From the NCBI GenBank assembly GCA_963740255.1, contig CAVUDO010000006.1, forward strand, positions 744,001 through 808,000: a stretch of DNA of 64,000 bases. The letters are read 5' to 3'. The translations under genes were made by a program, and so were the position numbers. Positions 35,149 through 43,064 of this stretch are shown here, piece by piece (positions within the stretch are counted from its first letter, which is position 1; the number at the start of each line of letters is the position of its first letter). The DNA is from CAVUDO01 sp963740255 (GTDB taxonomy: Bacteria; Actinomycetota; Actinomycetes; Mycobacteriales; Cryptosporangiaceae). The notes beneath the pieces were generated by a model, which saw nothing but the letters and a program-made list of their open reading frames with translations, was not told the DNA's origin and did no database searches.

Positions 35149-36179
35149 TCGCCGCGGTGGCCGAAGTCGACCAGCGCGTAGTCGCGGAGCTTGGTCAGCG
35201 AGTGCCAGCTCTCGATCGTCCGGATCGTGCCGCTCTTCGAGCGCATCACCAGCGACTGCGTGGTGGCCCCGCCCGAGCGGTAGTGCACGCCGCGCAGCAG
35301 GTCGCCGTCGGTGACCCCGGTCGCGCAGAAGAACACGTTGTCGCCGGTGACCAGGTCGTTGGTGGTGAGCACCCGGTCGAGGTCGTGGCCGGCGTCGATC
35401 GCCTTCTGCCGCTCGTCGTCGTCCTGGGGCCAGAGTCGGCCCTGGATCTCGCCGCCCAGACACTTCAGGGCGCACGCGGTGATGATGCCCTCGGGGGTGC
35501 CGCCGATGCCGAGCAGCATGTCGACGCCGGTGTGCTCGCGGGCCGCGGCGATCGCGCCGGCCACGTCGCCGTCGGAGATGAAGTGGATCCGCGCACCCGC
35601 CTGGCGCACCTCGTGGATCAGTCGCTGGTGCCGCGGCCGGTCGAGGATGGTGACCGTGACGTCCTCGACGCCGATGCGCTTGGCCTTGGCCACCCGACGG
35701 ACGTTCTCGGCCACCGGTGCGGTGATGTCGACGACGCCGACGGCTTCCCGCCCGACGGCGATCTTCTCCATGTAGAACACCGCGGACGGGTCGAACATCG
35801 TGCCGCGTTCGCTGACGGCGAGCACCGCGATCGCGTTCGGCATGCCCTTGGCCATCAGGGTGGTGCCGTCGATCGGGTCCACGGCGACGTCGCACTCCGC
35901 GCCGACACCGTCGCCGACGTGCTCGCCGTTGTAGAGCATCGGCGCGTTGTCCTTCTCGCCCTCGCCGATCACCACCACCCCGCGCATCGAGACGCTGTTG
36001 ATGAGCTTGCGCATCGCGTCCACGGCGGCGCCGTCGCCACCGTTCTTGTCGCCGCGCCCGACCCAGCGACCGGCGGCCATCGCCGCGGCCTCGGTGACCC
36101 GGACCAGCTCCAACGCGAGGTTGCGGTCGGGCGCCTCGCCCCGGTGCCGGGGCGGGCTGGTCTGCTCATGGCTCGTCAT
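35145..36179 (-). CDS. glpX: class II fructose-1,6-bisphosphatase
   Basis: 344 residues from ATG at 36179 with GGAGGAGG five bases away. The metal/phosphate motif DPIDGTTLMAKG is intact, with VVIGEGEKDNAPMLYNGE earlier and GIGGTPEGIITACALK later, as in GlpX. It removes the 1-phosphate of fructose-1,6-bisphosphate in gluconeogenesis, and in actinobacteria it is often the only FBPase. Its stop overlaps the start of the sugar kinase gene. The DUF4245 gene is divergent from it. Confidence 0.95.
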   Translation of the reverse strand: MTSHEQTSPPRHRGEAPDRNLALELVRVTEAAAMAAGRWVGRGDKNGGDGAAVDAMRKLINSVSMRGVVVIGEGEKDNAPMLYNGEHVGDGVGAECDVAVDPIDGTTLMAKGMPNAIAVLAVSERGTMFDPSAVFYMEKIAVGREAVGVVDITAPVAENVRRVAKAKRIGVEDVTVTILDRPRHQRLIHEVRQAGARIHFISDGDVAGAIAAAREHTGVDMLLGIGGTPEGIITACALKCLGGEIQGRLWPQDDDERQKAIDAGHDLDRVLTTNDLVTGDNVFFCATGVTDGDLLRGVHYRSGGATTQSLVMRSKSGTIRTIESWHSLTKLRDYALVDFGHRGE

Positions 36180-36311
36180 GACGCCTCCTCCTCGCCGAAG
36201 GTCTTGGGAGCATCCTCCCATTGCGGACGCCGACGTGGCGCTGTCGTCGCCACCGGACGGCACCGATGCCCCCGGTCGTCAGGTGGGCGACCGGTGGCCG
36301 ACGATGGTGCG

Positions 36312-36866
36312 GTGACCTCTCCCGAACCCACCCCCGCCGACCCGCCCGCCGCCCGGGGCCGCCGTGGCGGCACCATCCGGGACCTTGCGATCTCCATCGG
36401 CGTGCTGGTGGTGCCGCTGGTGGCCGTGGTCGCGCTCTGCCAGCCGGGCGACTCGGGCCCCACCAAGATCGACCCGTCGAGGGCCTACGCCGGTGCCCGT
36501 GCCGAGGCAGGGTTCCCGGTGCGCGAACCGGCGGGTCTGGAGGGATGGGCCGCGACGAACGCGACGTTCCGCGAGACCGCCGCCGGCACCGCGACGCTGC
36601 GGGTGAGCTACCTGACGCCGGCCGGCCGGTACGCCCAGCTGGTGCAGAGCAGCGTCCCGGCCGACGAACTGATCCCGGCTGAACTCGGGGGCGGCAGCCC
36701 ACGCGGGGCCGCGACGATCCAGGGCGCCGCATGGCAGCACTACTCGGCCCGCCAGCCGGACGACCGGGCATACGTGCTGCTGGAGCCGACGGTGACCGTG
36801 ATCGTGGTCGGCGACGCGACGGACGGCGAGCTGAGGACGCTGGTCACGGCGTTGCGACCCGGCTGA
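36312..36866 (+). CDS. DUF4245 membrane-anchored protein
   Basis: 184 residues from the GTG at 36312. After a short Pro/Arg-rich tail, one helix (about 24-44, IRDLAISIGVLVVPLVAVVALC) anchors an extracytoplasmic domain with the family pattern GAREAGFPVREPAGL-like segment, LRVSYLTPAGRYAQLVQSS and LVTALRPG at the end. The gene commonly sits divergent from glpX in actinobacteria, exactly as here. Function unknown. Confidence 0.8.
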   Translation: MTSPEPTPADPPAARGRRGGTIRDLAISIGVLVVPLVAVVALCQPGDSGPTKIDPSRAYAGARAEAGFPVREPAGLEGWAATNATFRETAAGTATLRVSYLTPAGRYAQLVQSSVPADELIPAELGGGSPRGAATIQGAAWQHYSARQPDDRAYVLLEPTVTVIVVGDATDGELRTLVTALRPG

Positions 36867-36886
36867 CCCCCGGCTGACCCCCGGCT

Positions 36887-36912
36887 GGCCGGCTCCCGGC
36901 CCGGTGCCGGCC
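36887..36912 (+). terminator. candidate hairpin after DUF4245 gene
   Basis: GGCCGGC (36887-36893) and GCCGGCC (36906-36912) form a perfect 7-bp stem with a 12-nt loop. Just before it, a short CCCCCGGCTGA-type direct repeat follows the stop codon. Confidence 0.4.
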
Positions 36913-37027
36913 GGCCGTTCACCGCACGAGGAGGCGACGGCGAAAGTCGGCCGTCGCGTTACGCATGACCTGGGCCTGTACGGGGGAGAATGTCCTCGTC
37001 CCGCTCGCCCGAGAAAGAGGTGGGTTC

Positions 37028-37300
37028 ATGATCGGAAGCATCATCGGCGCGCTCATCGTGGGTGTCATCGTCGGCGTCCTCGGGCGGTTGATCGCCCCGG
37101 GTCGTCAGAACATCCCGTTCTGGCTCACCGTCCTCGTCGGAATCGTCGCCGCCTTCCTGGGCACGCTGGTCGCCCGCGCGTTCGGTGTCGAGGACACCGC
37201 GGGTATCGACTGGTGGGAGCTGCTCTTCCAGATCGTGATCGCGGCAGTCGGCGTCACGTTGGCCGCGGCCGTGTATCCGCGGGCGCGCAGTTCCGCCTGA
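37028..37300 (+). CDS. GlsB/YeaQ/YmgE-type small membrane protein
   Basis: 90 residues from ATG with GAGGTGGG upstream. Three hydrophobic helices are visible: IIGALIVGVIVGVLGRL, FWLTVLVGIVAAFLGTLVA and LLFQIVIAAVGVTLAAAVY. The repeated Gly pattern is that of the transglycosylase-associated (YeaQ/YmgE) family, often stress-induced. The molecular role is unknown. It is convergent with the ABC-2 permease gene. Confidence 0.85.
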   Translation: MIGSIIGALIVGVIVGVLGRLIAPGRQNIPFWLTVLVGIVAAFLGTLVARAFGVEDTAGIDWWELLFQIVIAAVGVTLAAAVYPRARSSA

Positions 37301-37361
37301 CCGCATTTCCACCCGTCGGGCCGTCCCTCTCGGGGCGGCTCGACGGCGTCTCCACCCGACG

Positions 37362-37383
37362 CCTCCGCGCTGTGGCGCGGAGG
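37362..37383. terminator. perfect 9-bp hairpin between convergent genes
   Basis: CCTCCGCGC (37362-37370) and GCGCGGAGG (37375-37383) with a TGTG loop, directly next to the permease stop at 37384. Confidence 0.6.
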
Positions 37384-38193
37384 TCAGGTGATCAGGCGCT
37401 TGCGCATCCACCGGACGGCGAGCACCCACATCAGGCCCGCGAACGCGAGCAGCGCGGCCAGGTGACCGAGATCGGCGAGGGGATGCAGTCCGAAGGCGGC
37501 GTGCCGCACCAGCTCCACACAGTGGTAGAGCGGGTTGAACTGGCTTCCGATCCGCGCCCAGCCCGGCAGGTTGTCGATCGGGAAGAACGTCCCGGCAACC
37601 AGGAACAGCGGGGTGAGCAGCGCCGAGATCACGTAGTTGAAGCTGTCGATGCTCGGCACCACCGCCGAGATCCAGATGCCGAACAGGCCGAACCCCAGCC
37701 CGGTGACGAATCCGATCATGGGCACCAGCAGCATCCCGGCCGACGGGTCGAGCCCGAACCCGATCGCCACCAGCAACGGGGCGCAGCCGTAGACACCGGC
37801 CTTGACCGCCAGCCACAGCGCCTCGCCGGTCACCAGCTCGTGCACGTCCACCGGCGCCGCGAGGATCGCGTCGTACGTGCGTTGGAACGTGCGCCGGATG
37901 AAGGTCTGGAACATCCCGCCGAACGCCGAGGAGAAGAGCACCGCGGTGGCGACCACGCCGGTGCCGAGGAAGTCGAGGTAGCGGTAGCCGGCGACCGCGC
38001 CCACCAGCGCGCCGATCCCGGACCCGAACGCGAGCAGGTAGATCGTCGGCTCGACGACCGAGGAGAACGTCGTGGACGGCCAGAACCGCCGGAACACGGT
38101 GAGGTCGTGGAACAGCACGCCGGACAGCGCCGCCGGCTCGATGAACCGCAGTCGCGTGCGCACCGCGGCAGTGCCGGCACCCTGCCTGGTCAC
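37384..38193 (-). CDS. ABC-2 type exporter permease
   Basis: 269 residues from GTG, overlapping the ATPase stop by 4 bp. Six hydrophobic helices, with the NodJ/DrrB-like features FRRTFQRTYDAILAAPVD and AGTFFPIDNLPGWAR and a final FNPLYHCVELVRHAAFG. It forms the membrane channel for the adjacent DrrA-like ATPase. The substrate is not apparent; drug, lipid or polysaccharide export is usual for this class. Confidence 0.9.
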   Translation of the reverse strand: MTRQGAGTAAVRTRLRFIEPAALSGVLFHDLTVFRRFWPSTTFSSVVEPTIYLLAFGSGIGALVGAVAGYRYLDFLGTGVVATAVLFSSAFGGMFQTFIRRTFQRTYDAILAAPVDVHELVTGEALWLAVKAGVYGCAPLLVAIGFGLDPSAGMLLVPMIGFVTGLGFGLFGIWISAVVPSIDSFNYVISALLTPLFLVAGTFFPIDNLPGWARIGSQFNPLYHCVELVRHAAFGLHPLADLGHLAALLAFAGLMWVLAVRWMRKRLIT

Positions 38194-39101
38194 AGGACCA
38201 CCTCTCCGGTGAGCACGACGAACACGTCCTCCAGGTTGGCTGGCCGCTCGACGCCGGGACCCAGCGCGTCCGCGAGCGACGGCGGGATCTCCTCGGCCCG
38301 CAGCACCGAGACGCTCGGACCGGTGCGCCGGGTCGCCATCCCGGCAGCGACGGCCAGCCGCTCCACCTCGGTGAGCCGGTCCGGTGGGCCGTAGTACTCC
38401 ATCGCCGACTTGCCGGCATGCTCGGTGAGCAGCGCCGCCGGCGCGCCGCGGGCGATCACCCGGCCATGGCTCATCACCGCGACGTCGTCGGCCAGCCGCT
38501 CGGCTTCCTCGATGTAATGGGTCGACATCAGCACGGTCGTCCCACGCCGGCGCAACCCGTCGATCAGACCCCACAGCTCCTGCCGGACCTGGGGGTCGAG
38601 GCCGACGGTCGGCTCGTCGAGCAGGACCAGTTGGGGTTGGTGCACCAGCCCGCGCGCGATCAGCAGCCGACGCCGCATGCCACCGGACAGCTCGTCCACC
38701 TTGGCGTCCGCGCGGTCGGTGAGCTGCGCCAGCTTGAGCGCGGCATCCACGGCTGCCCGGCGCTCGCCGGCCGGAACCCGGTAGAGGCGCGCGAACACCG
38801 CGAGGTTCTGCCGGGCGGTCAGTTCGACGTCGAGGCTGTCCTGCTGGGGGACGACGCCCATCAGTGCGCGCGCGTGCTTGGACTCGGCCGGAATCCGGAA
38901 CCCCAGCACCTCGATCTCACCCGAGTCGGGCCGGGACTGGCCGGTGAGCATTCGCATGGTCGTGGACTTGCCGGCGCCGTTCGGACCGAGCAGGCCGAGG
39001 CAGCTGCCCTGCGCCACGTCCAGGTCGAGCCCGTCGACGGCGGTGACCGCGCCGTAGCGCTTGACGACAGCGGTGACCTTGATCGCGGGCGGGCTCGGCA
39101 T
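38190..39101 (-). CDS. ABC-2 type exporter ATP-binding protein (DrrA-like)
   Basis: 303 residues. Walker A GPNGAGKSTT, signature LSGGMRRRLLIARGL, Walker B LVLLDEPTVGLD and the switch His in STHYIEEAE are all present. The C-terminal region after the nucleotide domain fits DrrA-type proteins. It starts a two-gene operon with the permease. Confidence 0.93.
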   Translation of the reverse strand: MPSPPAIKVTAVVKRYGAVTAVDGLDLDVAQGSCLGLLGPNGAGKSTTMRMLTGQSRPDSGEIEVLGFRIPAESKHARALMGVVPQQDSLDVELTARQNLAVFARLYRVPAGERRAAVDAALKLAQLTDRADAKVDELSGGMRRRLLIARGLVHQPQLVLLDEPTVGLDPQVRQELWGLIDGLRRRGTTVLMSTHYIEEAERLADDVAVMSHGRVIARGAPAALLTEHAGKSAMEYYGPPDRLTEVERLAVAAGMATRRTGPSVSVLRAEEIPPSLADALGPGVERPANLEDVFVVLTGEVVL

Positions 39102-39512
39102 CCCTCCACCCTAGGTCGGCCCGCCGACATGACGCGCCTGAGATCTCGGCCGCGACGCCGCGCCACGTAGGAGCCACGACGCCGGCCGCGAGGAATCGGG
39201 AGCGGAGAGGGCCGCGTCGGCGAGGTCCGACAACTCTCGGCAGAGACTGTCAGCTGGTCGGGGCAGGGGACGCCAGGGAGGACCGGGGAAGAGGTGACGG
39301 TCGCCGCGGGCGCCGCGAGACCACACCGCGGCGACCGTCACCACCCGCCTGTGCGGCGGGGACGGCAGCAGGCGTCGGACCCCTGAACGTCTCCGGCAAC
39401 GCCACCACATCGCGCCGAAGGTCGGCCGACGACGAACGCCGTCACCTGTCCGACGCATGGCGCGGGCGTACGGTTCCCCGTCTCCGGCGAGATATTTTCG
39501 GCTGCTCCGGCC
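39102..39512. other. 411-bp intergenic region with long hairpin
   Basis: No gene is supported. It lies downstream of xseB and upstream of the ABC exporter operon, both on the minus strand. The main structure is the 17-bp hairpin listed separately. The region must also carry the exporter promoter, which was not recognised. Confidence 0.5.
39293..39342 (-). terminator. perfect 17-bp hairpin downstream of xseB
   Basis: GGTGACGGTCGCCGCGG (39293-39309) and its exact complement (39326-39342) flank a 16-nt loop. It is about 170 bp past the xseB stop in the direction of transcription, so it is most likely that operon's terminator. Confidence 0.6.
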
Positions 39513-39737
39513 CTAGGCGTCGTCGGCGGCCGAGCGGGCCGCCGCGAGGCGGGCGCGGGCACCGTCCAGCCACCGCTGGCACACCGCGGCCAGGCGCTCG
39601 CCGCGTTCCCACAGCGTGAGGGACTCCTCCAACGTCGTGCCGCCGGCCTCCAGCCGCTGGACCACCTCGGCGAGCGCGGCCCGCGCGTCCTCGTAGCTCA
39701 GCTGATCGTCGTCGTCCGACCCGGATGCCTTCGCCAT
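39513..39737 (-). CDS. xseB: exodeoxyribonuclease VII small subunit
   Basis: 74 residues from ATG. The helical core LSYEDARAALAEVVQRLEAG then LEESLTLWERGERLAAVCQRWL is the XseB signature. It binds the XseA large subunit to form exonuclease VII, which degrades single-stranded DNA. It follows xseA by 83 bp. Confidence 0.92.
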   Translation of the reverse strand: MAKASGSDDDDQLSYEDARAALAEVVQRLEAGGTTLEESLTLWERGERLAAVCQRWLDGARARLAAARSAADDA

Positions 39738-39820
39738 GCCGGTCAGGGTACGTGCGGCGCCGCGGCCCGTCGGCCCGCCGGGCACGTCGGCGTGCCACCC
39801 CTCGTCGGCCTCGGCGTCGT

Positions 39821-41044
39821 TTACAGGACGGCGTCGGCGGCGAGTTCGCCTTCGGCCAGCCGGAGACGGAGGCGTTCGCCGGCGGTGACGTCGGCCGGCC
39901 GGCGGACCACCGTGCCGTCGGCCCGCTGCGCCACGGCGTACCCGCGCCCCAGGGTCGCCTTGGGGGAGAGGGTGCTGACCCGGGCCCGGGTGTGGACCAG
40001 GTCGGCCGCGGCGGTGTCCAGCCGGTGGCCGAGGCAGCGGCGCGAGCGTTCGACCAGCGCGTCCACGTCCGCCTGGCGGGTGTCCGCCAGGACGTCGGGG
40101 CCGGCCAGGACGGGCCGGCTGCGCAGAGCGTCCAGCCACTGCTGCTCCCGCTCCAGCCGTCCGGTGACGCAGCGGGTGAGCCGGTCGCGGGCGACGCCGA
40201 TCCGCTGCTGTTCCTCGGCCAGGTCCGGGACGATCCGCTTGCCGGCGTCGGTGGGCGTGGAGCAGCGGACGTCGGCCACGAAGTCCACCAGCGGGCTGTC
40301 CGGCTCGTGGCCGACAGCGCTCACGACCGGCGTCCGGCAGGCGAACACCGCACGGCACAGTGCCTCGTCGCTGAACGGCAGCAGGTCCTCGACCGACCCG
40401 CCCCCCCGGGCCAGCACGATCACGTCCACCTCGGGGTCGCGTTCCAGCTCGGCCAGCGCCTCGAGGATCGCCGTGACCGCCGCGGTGCCCTGGACGGCGA
40501 CATTGCGGACGGCGAACCGGACGGCCGGCCAGCGGCGGCGGGCGTTTTCCCGCACGTCCCGTTCGGCGGCGCTGGCCCGGCCGGTGACCAGGCCGACGGT
40601 GTTCGGGAGGAACGGCAGTGGCCGCTTGCGTTCGACGGCGAACAGGCCTTCGGCCGCGAGCAGCTTCTTCAACCGCTCCAGCCGGGCGAGCAGCTCGCCG
40701 ACGCCGAGCGCGCGGAACTCGGTCGCGCGCAGCGACAGGCTGCCGCGTTGGAGGTAGAAGTCCGGCTTGGCCCGGGCCAGCACCCGCGCCCCTTCGACCA
40801 GCGGCGGGTCGACGGCCTCGAACACCGCGCGGGCACAGGTCACCGAGAGGCTGATGTCGGCCGAGGCGTCGCGCAGGGTGAGGAACACCGTCGGCGCGCC
40901 CGGACGCCAGGACACCTGCGCGACCTGGCCCTCGACCCACACCTCGCCGAGCCGGGCGATCCACTGGCCGAGCTTCATGCTCACCATCCGCACCGGCCAG
41001 GGCGCCTCGGGCGAGCTGGCCGGTGTCCGCTGCTCGTCGGTCAT
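39821..41044 (-). CDS. xseA: exodeoxyribonuclease VII large subunit
   Basis: 407 residues from ATG at 41044. The N-terminal OB-fold (about 20-120) includes VWVEGQVAQVSWRPG and VFLTLRDASADISLSV. The catalytic domain has GLVTGRASAAERDV, VDVIVLARGGGSVEDLLPFSDE and SAVGHEPDSPLVDFVAD with its metal-binding Asp/His. A long helical C-terminus ends with the KATLGRGYAVAQ segment. It is divergent from ispH. Confidence 0.95.
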   Translation of the reverse strand: MTDEQRTPASSPEAPWPVRMVSMKLGQWIARLGEVWVEGQVAQVSWRPGAPTVFLTLRDASADISLSVTCARAVFEAVDPPLVEGARVLARAKPDFYLQRGSLSLRATEFRALGVGELLARLERLKKLLAAEGLFAVERKRPLPFLPNTVGLVTGRASAAERDVRENARRRWPAVRFAVRNVAVQGTAAVTAILEALAELERDPEVDVIVLARGGGSVEDLLPFSDEALCRAVFACRTPVVSAVGHEPDSPLVDFVADVRCSTPTDAGKRIVPDLAEEQQRIGVARDRLTRCVTGRLEREQQWLDALRSRPVLAGPDVLADTRQADVDALVERSRRCLGHRLDTAAADLVHTRARVSTLSPKATLGRGYAVAQRADGTVVRRPADVTAGERLRLRLAEGELAADAVL

Positions 41045-41200
41045 GCGCGCGTGCTCCGGTCGTCCACGTGTTCGAGGGTACGGACGGTGGTGGCATGGCG
41101 CCGCCAGCATCGCGCCGAACCCGCCGGGGACGGGGCCGGGTGCCCCCGGTGTGGCCGGGATCGCCGAGCCGATGCGGTGGGGCCTGCCTACGATGGGGGC

Positions 41201-42166
41201 ATGACCCAGGCCAAACGTGTCCTGCTCGCCAAGCCGCGCGGCTACTGCGCCGGCGTGGACCGGGCGGTGATCACCGTCGAGAAGGCGCTCGACCTGTACG
41301 GCCCGCCGGTCTACGTCCGCAAGCAGATCGTGCACAACAAGCACGTCGTGGCCGAACTGGAGGCGCGCGGCGCCGTCTTCGTCGAGGAGACCGACGAGGT
41401 GCCCGAGGGCGCCACGGTCGTCTTCTCCGCCCACGGCGTGGCGCCCTCCGTCCACACCGAGGCGGCCGCCCGCGGTCTCAAGGCCATAGACGCCACCTGC
41501 CCGCTGGTCACCAAGGTGCACGTCGAGGCGAAGCGTTTCGCCAGCGACGACTACGACATCCTGCTGATCGGCCACGAGGGCCACGAGGAGGTGGTCGGCA
41601 CCACCGGCGAGGCGCCCGAGCACGTCCACCTGGTCGACGGCCCCGACGACGTCCCGAACGTCACCGTGCGCGACGAGTCGAAGGTCGTGTGGCTGTCCCA
41701 GACCACGCTGAGCGTGGACGAGACGATGGAGACCGTCGGCCGGCTGCGCGAGCGGTTCCCGCTGCTGCAGTCCCCGCCGAGCGACGACATCTGTTACGCG
41801 ACCCAGAACCGGCAGCTGGCGGTGAAGGAGATCGCGCCGGAGTGCGAGCTGGTGCTGGTGGTCGGGTCGACCAACTCGTCCAACTCGGTACGGCTGGTCG
41901 AGGTGGCGTTGCAGGCCGGTGCCCGGGCGGCCCACCTGGTCGACTTCGCGCGCGAGATCGACGAGGCGTGGCTGGACGGGGTGAGCACCGTGGGCCTCAC
42001 CTCGGGTGCGTCGGTGCCCGAGGACCTGATCGCCGAGGTGCTGGCGTTCCTGGCCGAGCGCGGCTACGGCCAGGTGGACGAGGTGCTCTCGGCGAACGAG
42101 ACGCTGGTGTTCTCCCTCCCGCAGGATCTGCGCCGCGACCTCAAGGCCGCCGGCCTCCCGCACTGA
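41201..42166 (+). CDS. ispH: 4-hydroxy-3-methylbut-2-enyl diphosphate reductase
   Basis: 321 residues from ATG. The three cluster-binding Cys are in KPRGYCAGVDRAV, AIDATCPLVTKVH and DDICYATQNRQ. EIVHNKHV-like IVHNKHVV and VVGSTNSSNSVRL are further family motifs. It performs the last step of the MEP isoprenoid pathway, making IPP and DMAPP on a [4Fe-4S] enzyme. The product pool supplies the prenyltransferase at 28.2 kb. Confidence 0.95.
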   Translation: MTQAKRVLLAKPRGYCAGVDRAVITVEKALDLYGPPVYVRKQIVHNKHVVAELEARGAVFVEETDEVPEGATVVFSAHGVAPSVHTEAAARGLKAIDATCPLVTKVHVEAKRFASDDYDILLIGHEGHEEVVGTTGEAPEHVHLVDGPDDVPNVTVRDESKVVWLSQTTLSVDETMETVGRLRERFPLLQSPPSDDICYATQNRQLAVKEIAPECELVLVVGSTNSSNSVRLVEVALQAGARAAHLVDFAREIDEAWLDGVSTVGLTSGASVPEDLIAEVLAFLAERGYGQVDEVLSANETLVFSLPQDLRRDLKAAGLPH

Positions 42167-42202
42167 CCTGCCATCCGCGGACGTTTGCTGACCCATCGAC
42201 CG

Positions 42203-42230
42203 TTGCCGGCAGGTTTCGTAGTACGATACT
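42203..42230 (+). promoter_or_regulatory. candidate promoter with AGTA-CGA-TACT palindrome
   Basis: TTGCCG (42203-42208) and GATACT (42225-42230) have a 16-bp spacing typical of a housekeeping promoter. AGTA (42220-42223) and TACT (42227-42230) form a short palindrome over the -10, which could be an antitoxin operator. The GTG start lies only 6 bp downstream, so the mRNA would be nearly leaderless. Confidence 0.4.
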
Positions 42231-42235
42231 CTCTC

Positions 42236-42478
42236 GTGGAGATCCTACGATCAGCACTCCGCCATGCAGTCAAGCCGGAAGACATCCAGCACGCGTTGCG
42301 CAACGCGCTGGTCGTGGACGTGATCGGCGAAGACCCGACTCGATACCTGATCCTGGGCGCTGACCTTGCGGGGAGGTTCCTCGAATTGGTGGTGATGGAT
42401 CGGCCTCAGGGCCCGGCGTTGATACACGCGATGGTCATGCGAGCGAAGTACAGAACCTTGCTGCCGAAGGGGTGGTGA
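42236..42478 (+). CDS. BrnT/DUF4258-like putative toxin
   Basis: 80 residues from the GTG at 42236. SALRHAVKPEDIQHALRNA then RYLILGADLAGRFLELVVMD and IHAMVMRAKYRTLLP show the small alpha/beta pattern of BrnT/RelE-like or DUF4258 toxins, where the conserved His and Arg/Lys would act in RNA cleavage. It is followed after 2 bp by an RHH protein, the usual toxin-then-antitoxin order of BrnTA. The family call is by pattern only. Confidence 0.5.
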   Translation: MEILRSALRHAVKPEDIQHALRNALVVDVIGEDPTRYLILGADLAGRFLELVVMDRPQGPALIHAMVMRAKYRTLLPKGW

Positions 42479-42480
42479 CG

Positions 42481-42759
42481 ATGTCCACGAAGCATGGAAG
42501 CAGAGCAGATGGCACCCCGATCACCGACGAGGTGGTCGAGGCGATGGCCGCCGAGGCCGAGCGGGGATACGACGTGGAGGATGTGCTACGCCGCCGCCGG
42601 GGTGGCCGCCCTCCGATGGGGTCGGCGGCCTCCACAGTTGAGTCGGTGCGTCTGGATCCCGAATTCAAGCGTGATTTGCTGCTCCGCGCCGCTGCGGAGA
42701 AGACCAGCGTGTCGGAGATCATTCGCCGGGCCATCGACCAGTACCTCCGTGCCAGCTGA
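42481..42759 (+). CDS. ribbon-helix-helix antitoxin-like protein
   Basis: 92 residues from ATG at 42481 (a GTG 9 bp upstream overlaps the previous gene and is less likely). The N-terminal half is acidic and flexible (ITDEVVEAMAAEAERGYDVEDV) and would wrap the toxin. The C-terminal half, SVRLDPEFKRDLLLRAAAE then TSVSEIIRRAIDQYLRAS, is a ribbon-helix-helix DNA-binding domain. It probably represses the operon promoter together with its partner. Confidence 0.6.
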   Translation: MSTKHGSRADGTPITDEVVEAMAAEAERGYDVEDVLRRRRGGRPPMGSAASTVESVRLDPEFKRDLLLRAAAEKTSVSEIIRRAIDQYLRAS

Positions 42760-42830
42760 CGGGCGGGCTGGTCGTCGTCGCCGAGCAACCGGCCGACCTC
42801 TGCCTGCGCTGGCCGCGTAGGTTCAGTGCG

Positions 42831-43058
42831 GTGAAATTCGAGCCAGGGTGTCGCGTCCGGGTTCCGGGCCGGCCTGACCTCCCGGGATACGTCCGAGTCG
42901 AGCTTGCGGTACGGGATGGCGACGGTTGGGGGCTGTTCGTCGAGGAAGCGCCCGGCACCTTCAAGAGGATCGACCTGACGGACGACCAGGCAGCGGCGTG
43001 CGACGTGCTGCGCGAGGATGGCGCAGGGGCGTCGGCCGAAGTTCTCGCTGTTCGGTGA
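42831..43058 (+). CDS. small unknown ORF, perhaps an N-terminal remnant
   Basis: 75 residues from GTG, reading FEPGCRVRVPGRPDLPGYVR then GLFVEEAPGTFKRIDLTDDQ. The compact beta-rich start resembles the N-terminus of larger helicase-like proteins that travel with DUF499 genes. It ends abruptly where the DUF499-like remnant begins, as if a deletion had joined two genes. This is inference. It could equally be a real small protein. Confidence 0.35.
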   Translation: MKFEPGCRVRVPGRPDLPGYVRVELAVRDGDGWGLFVEEAPGTFKRIDLTDDQAAACDVLREDGAGASAEVLAVR

Positions 43059-43064
43059 TCGGCG

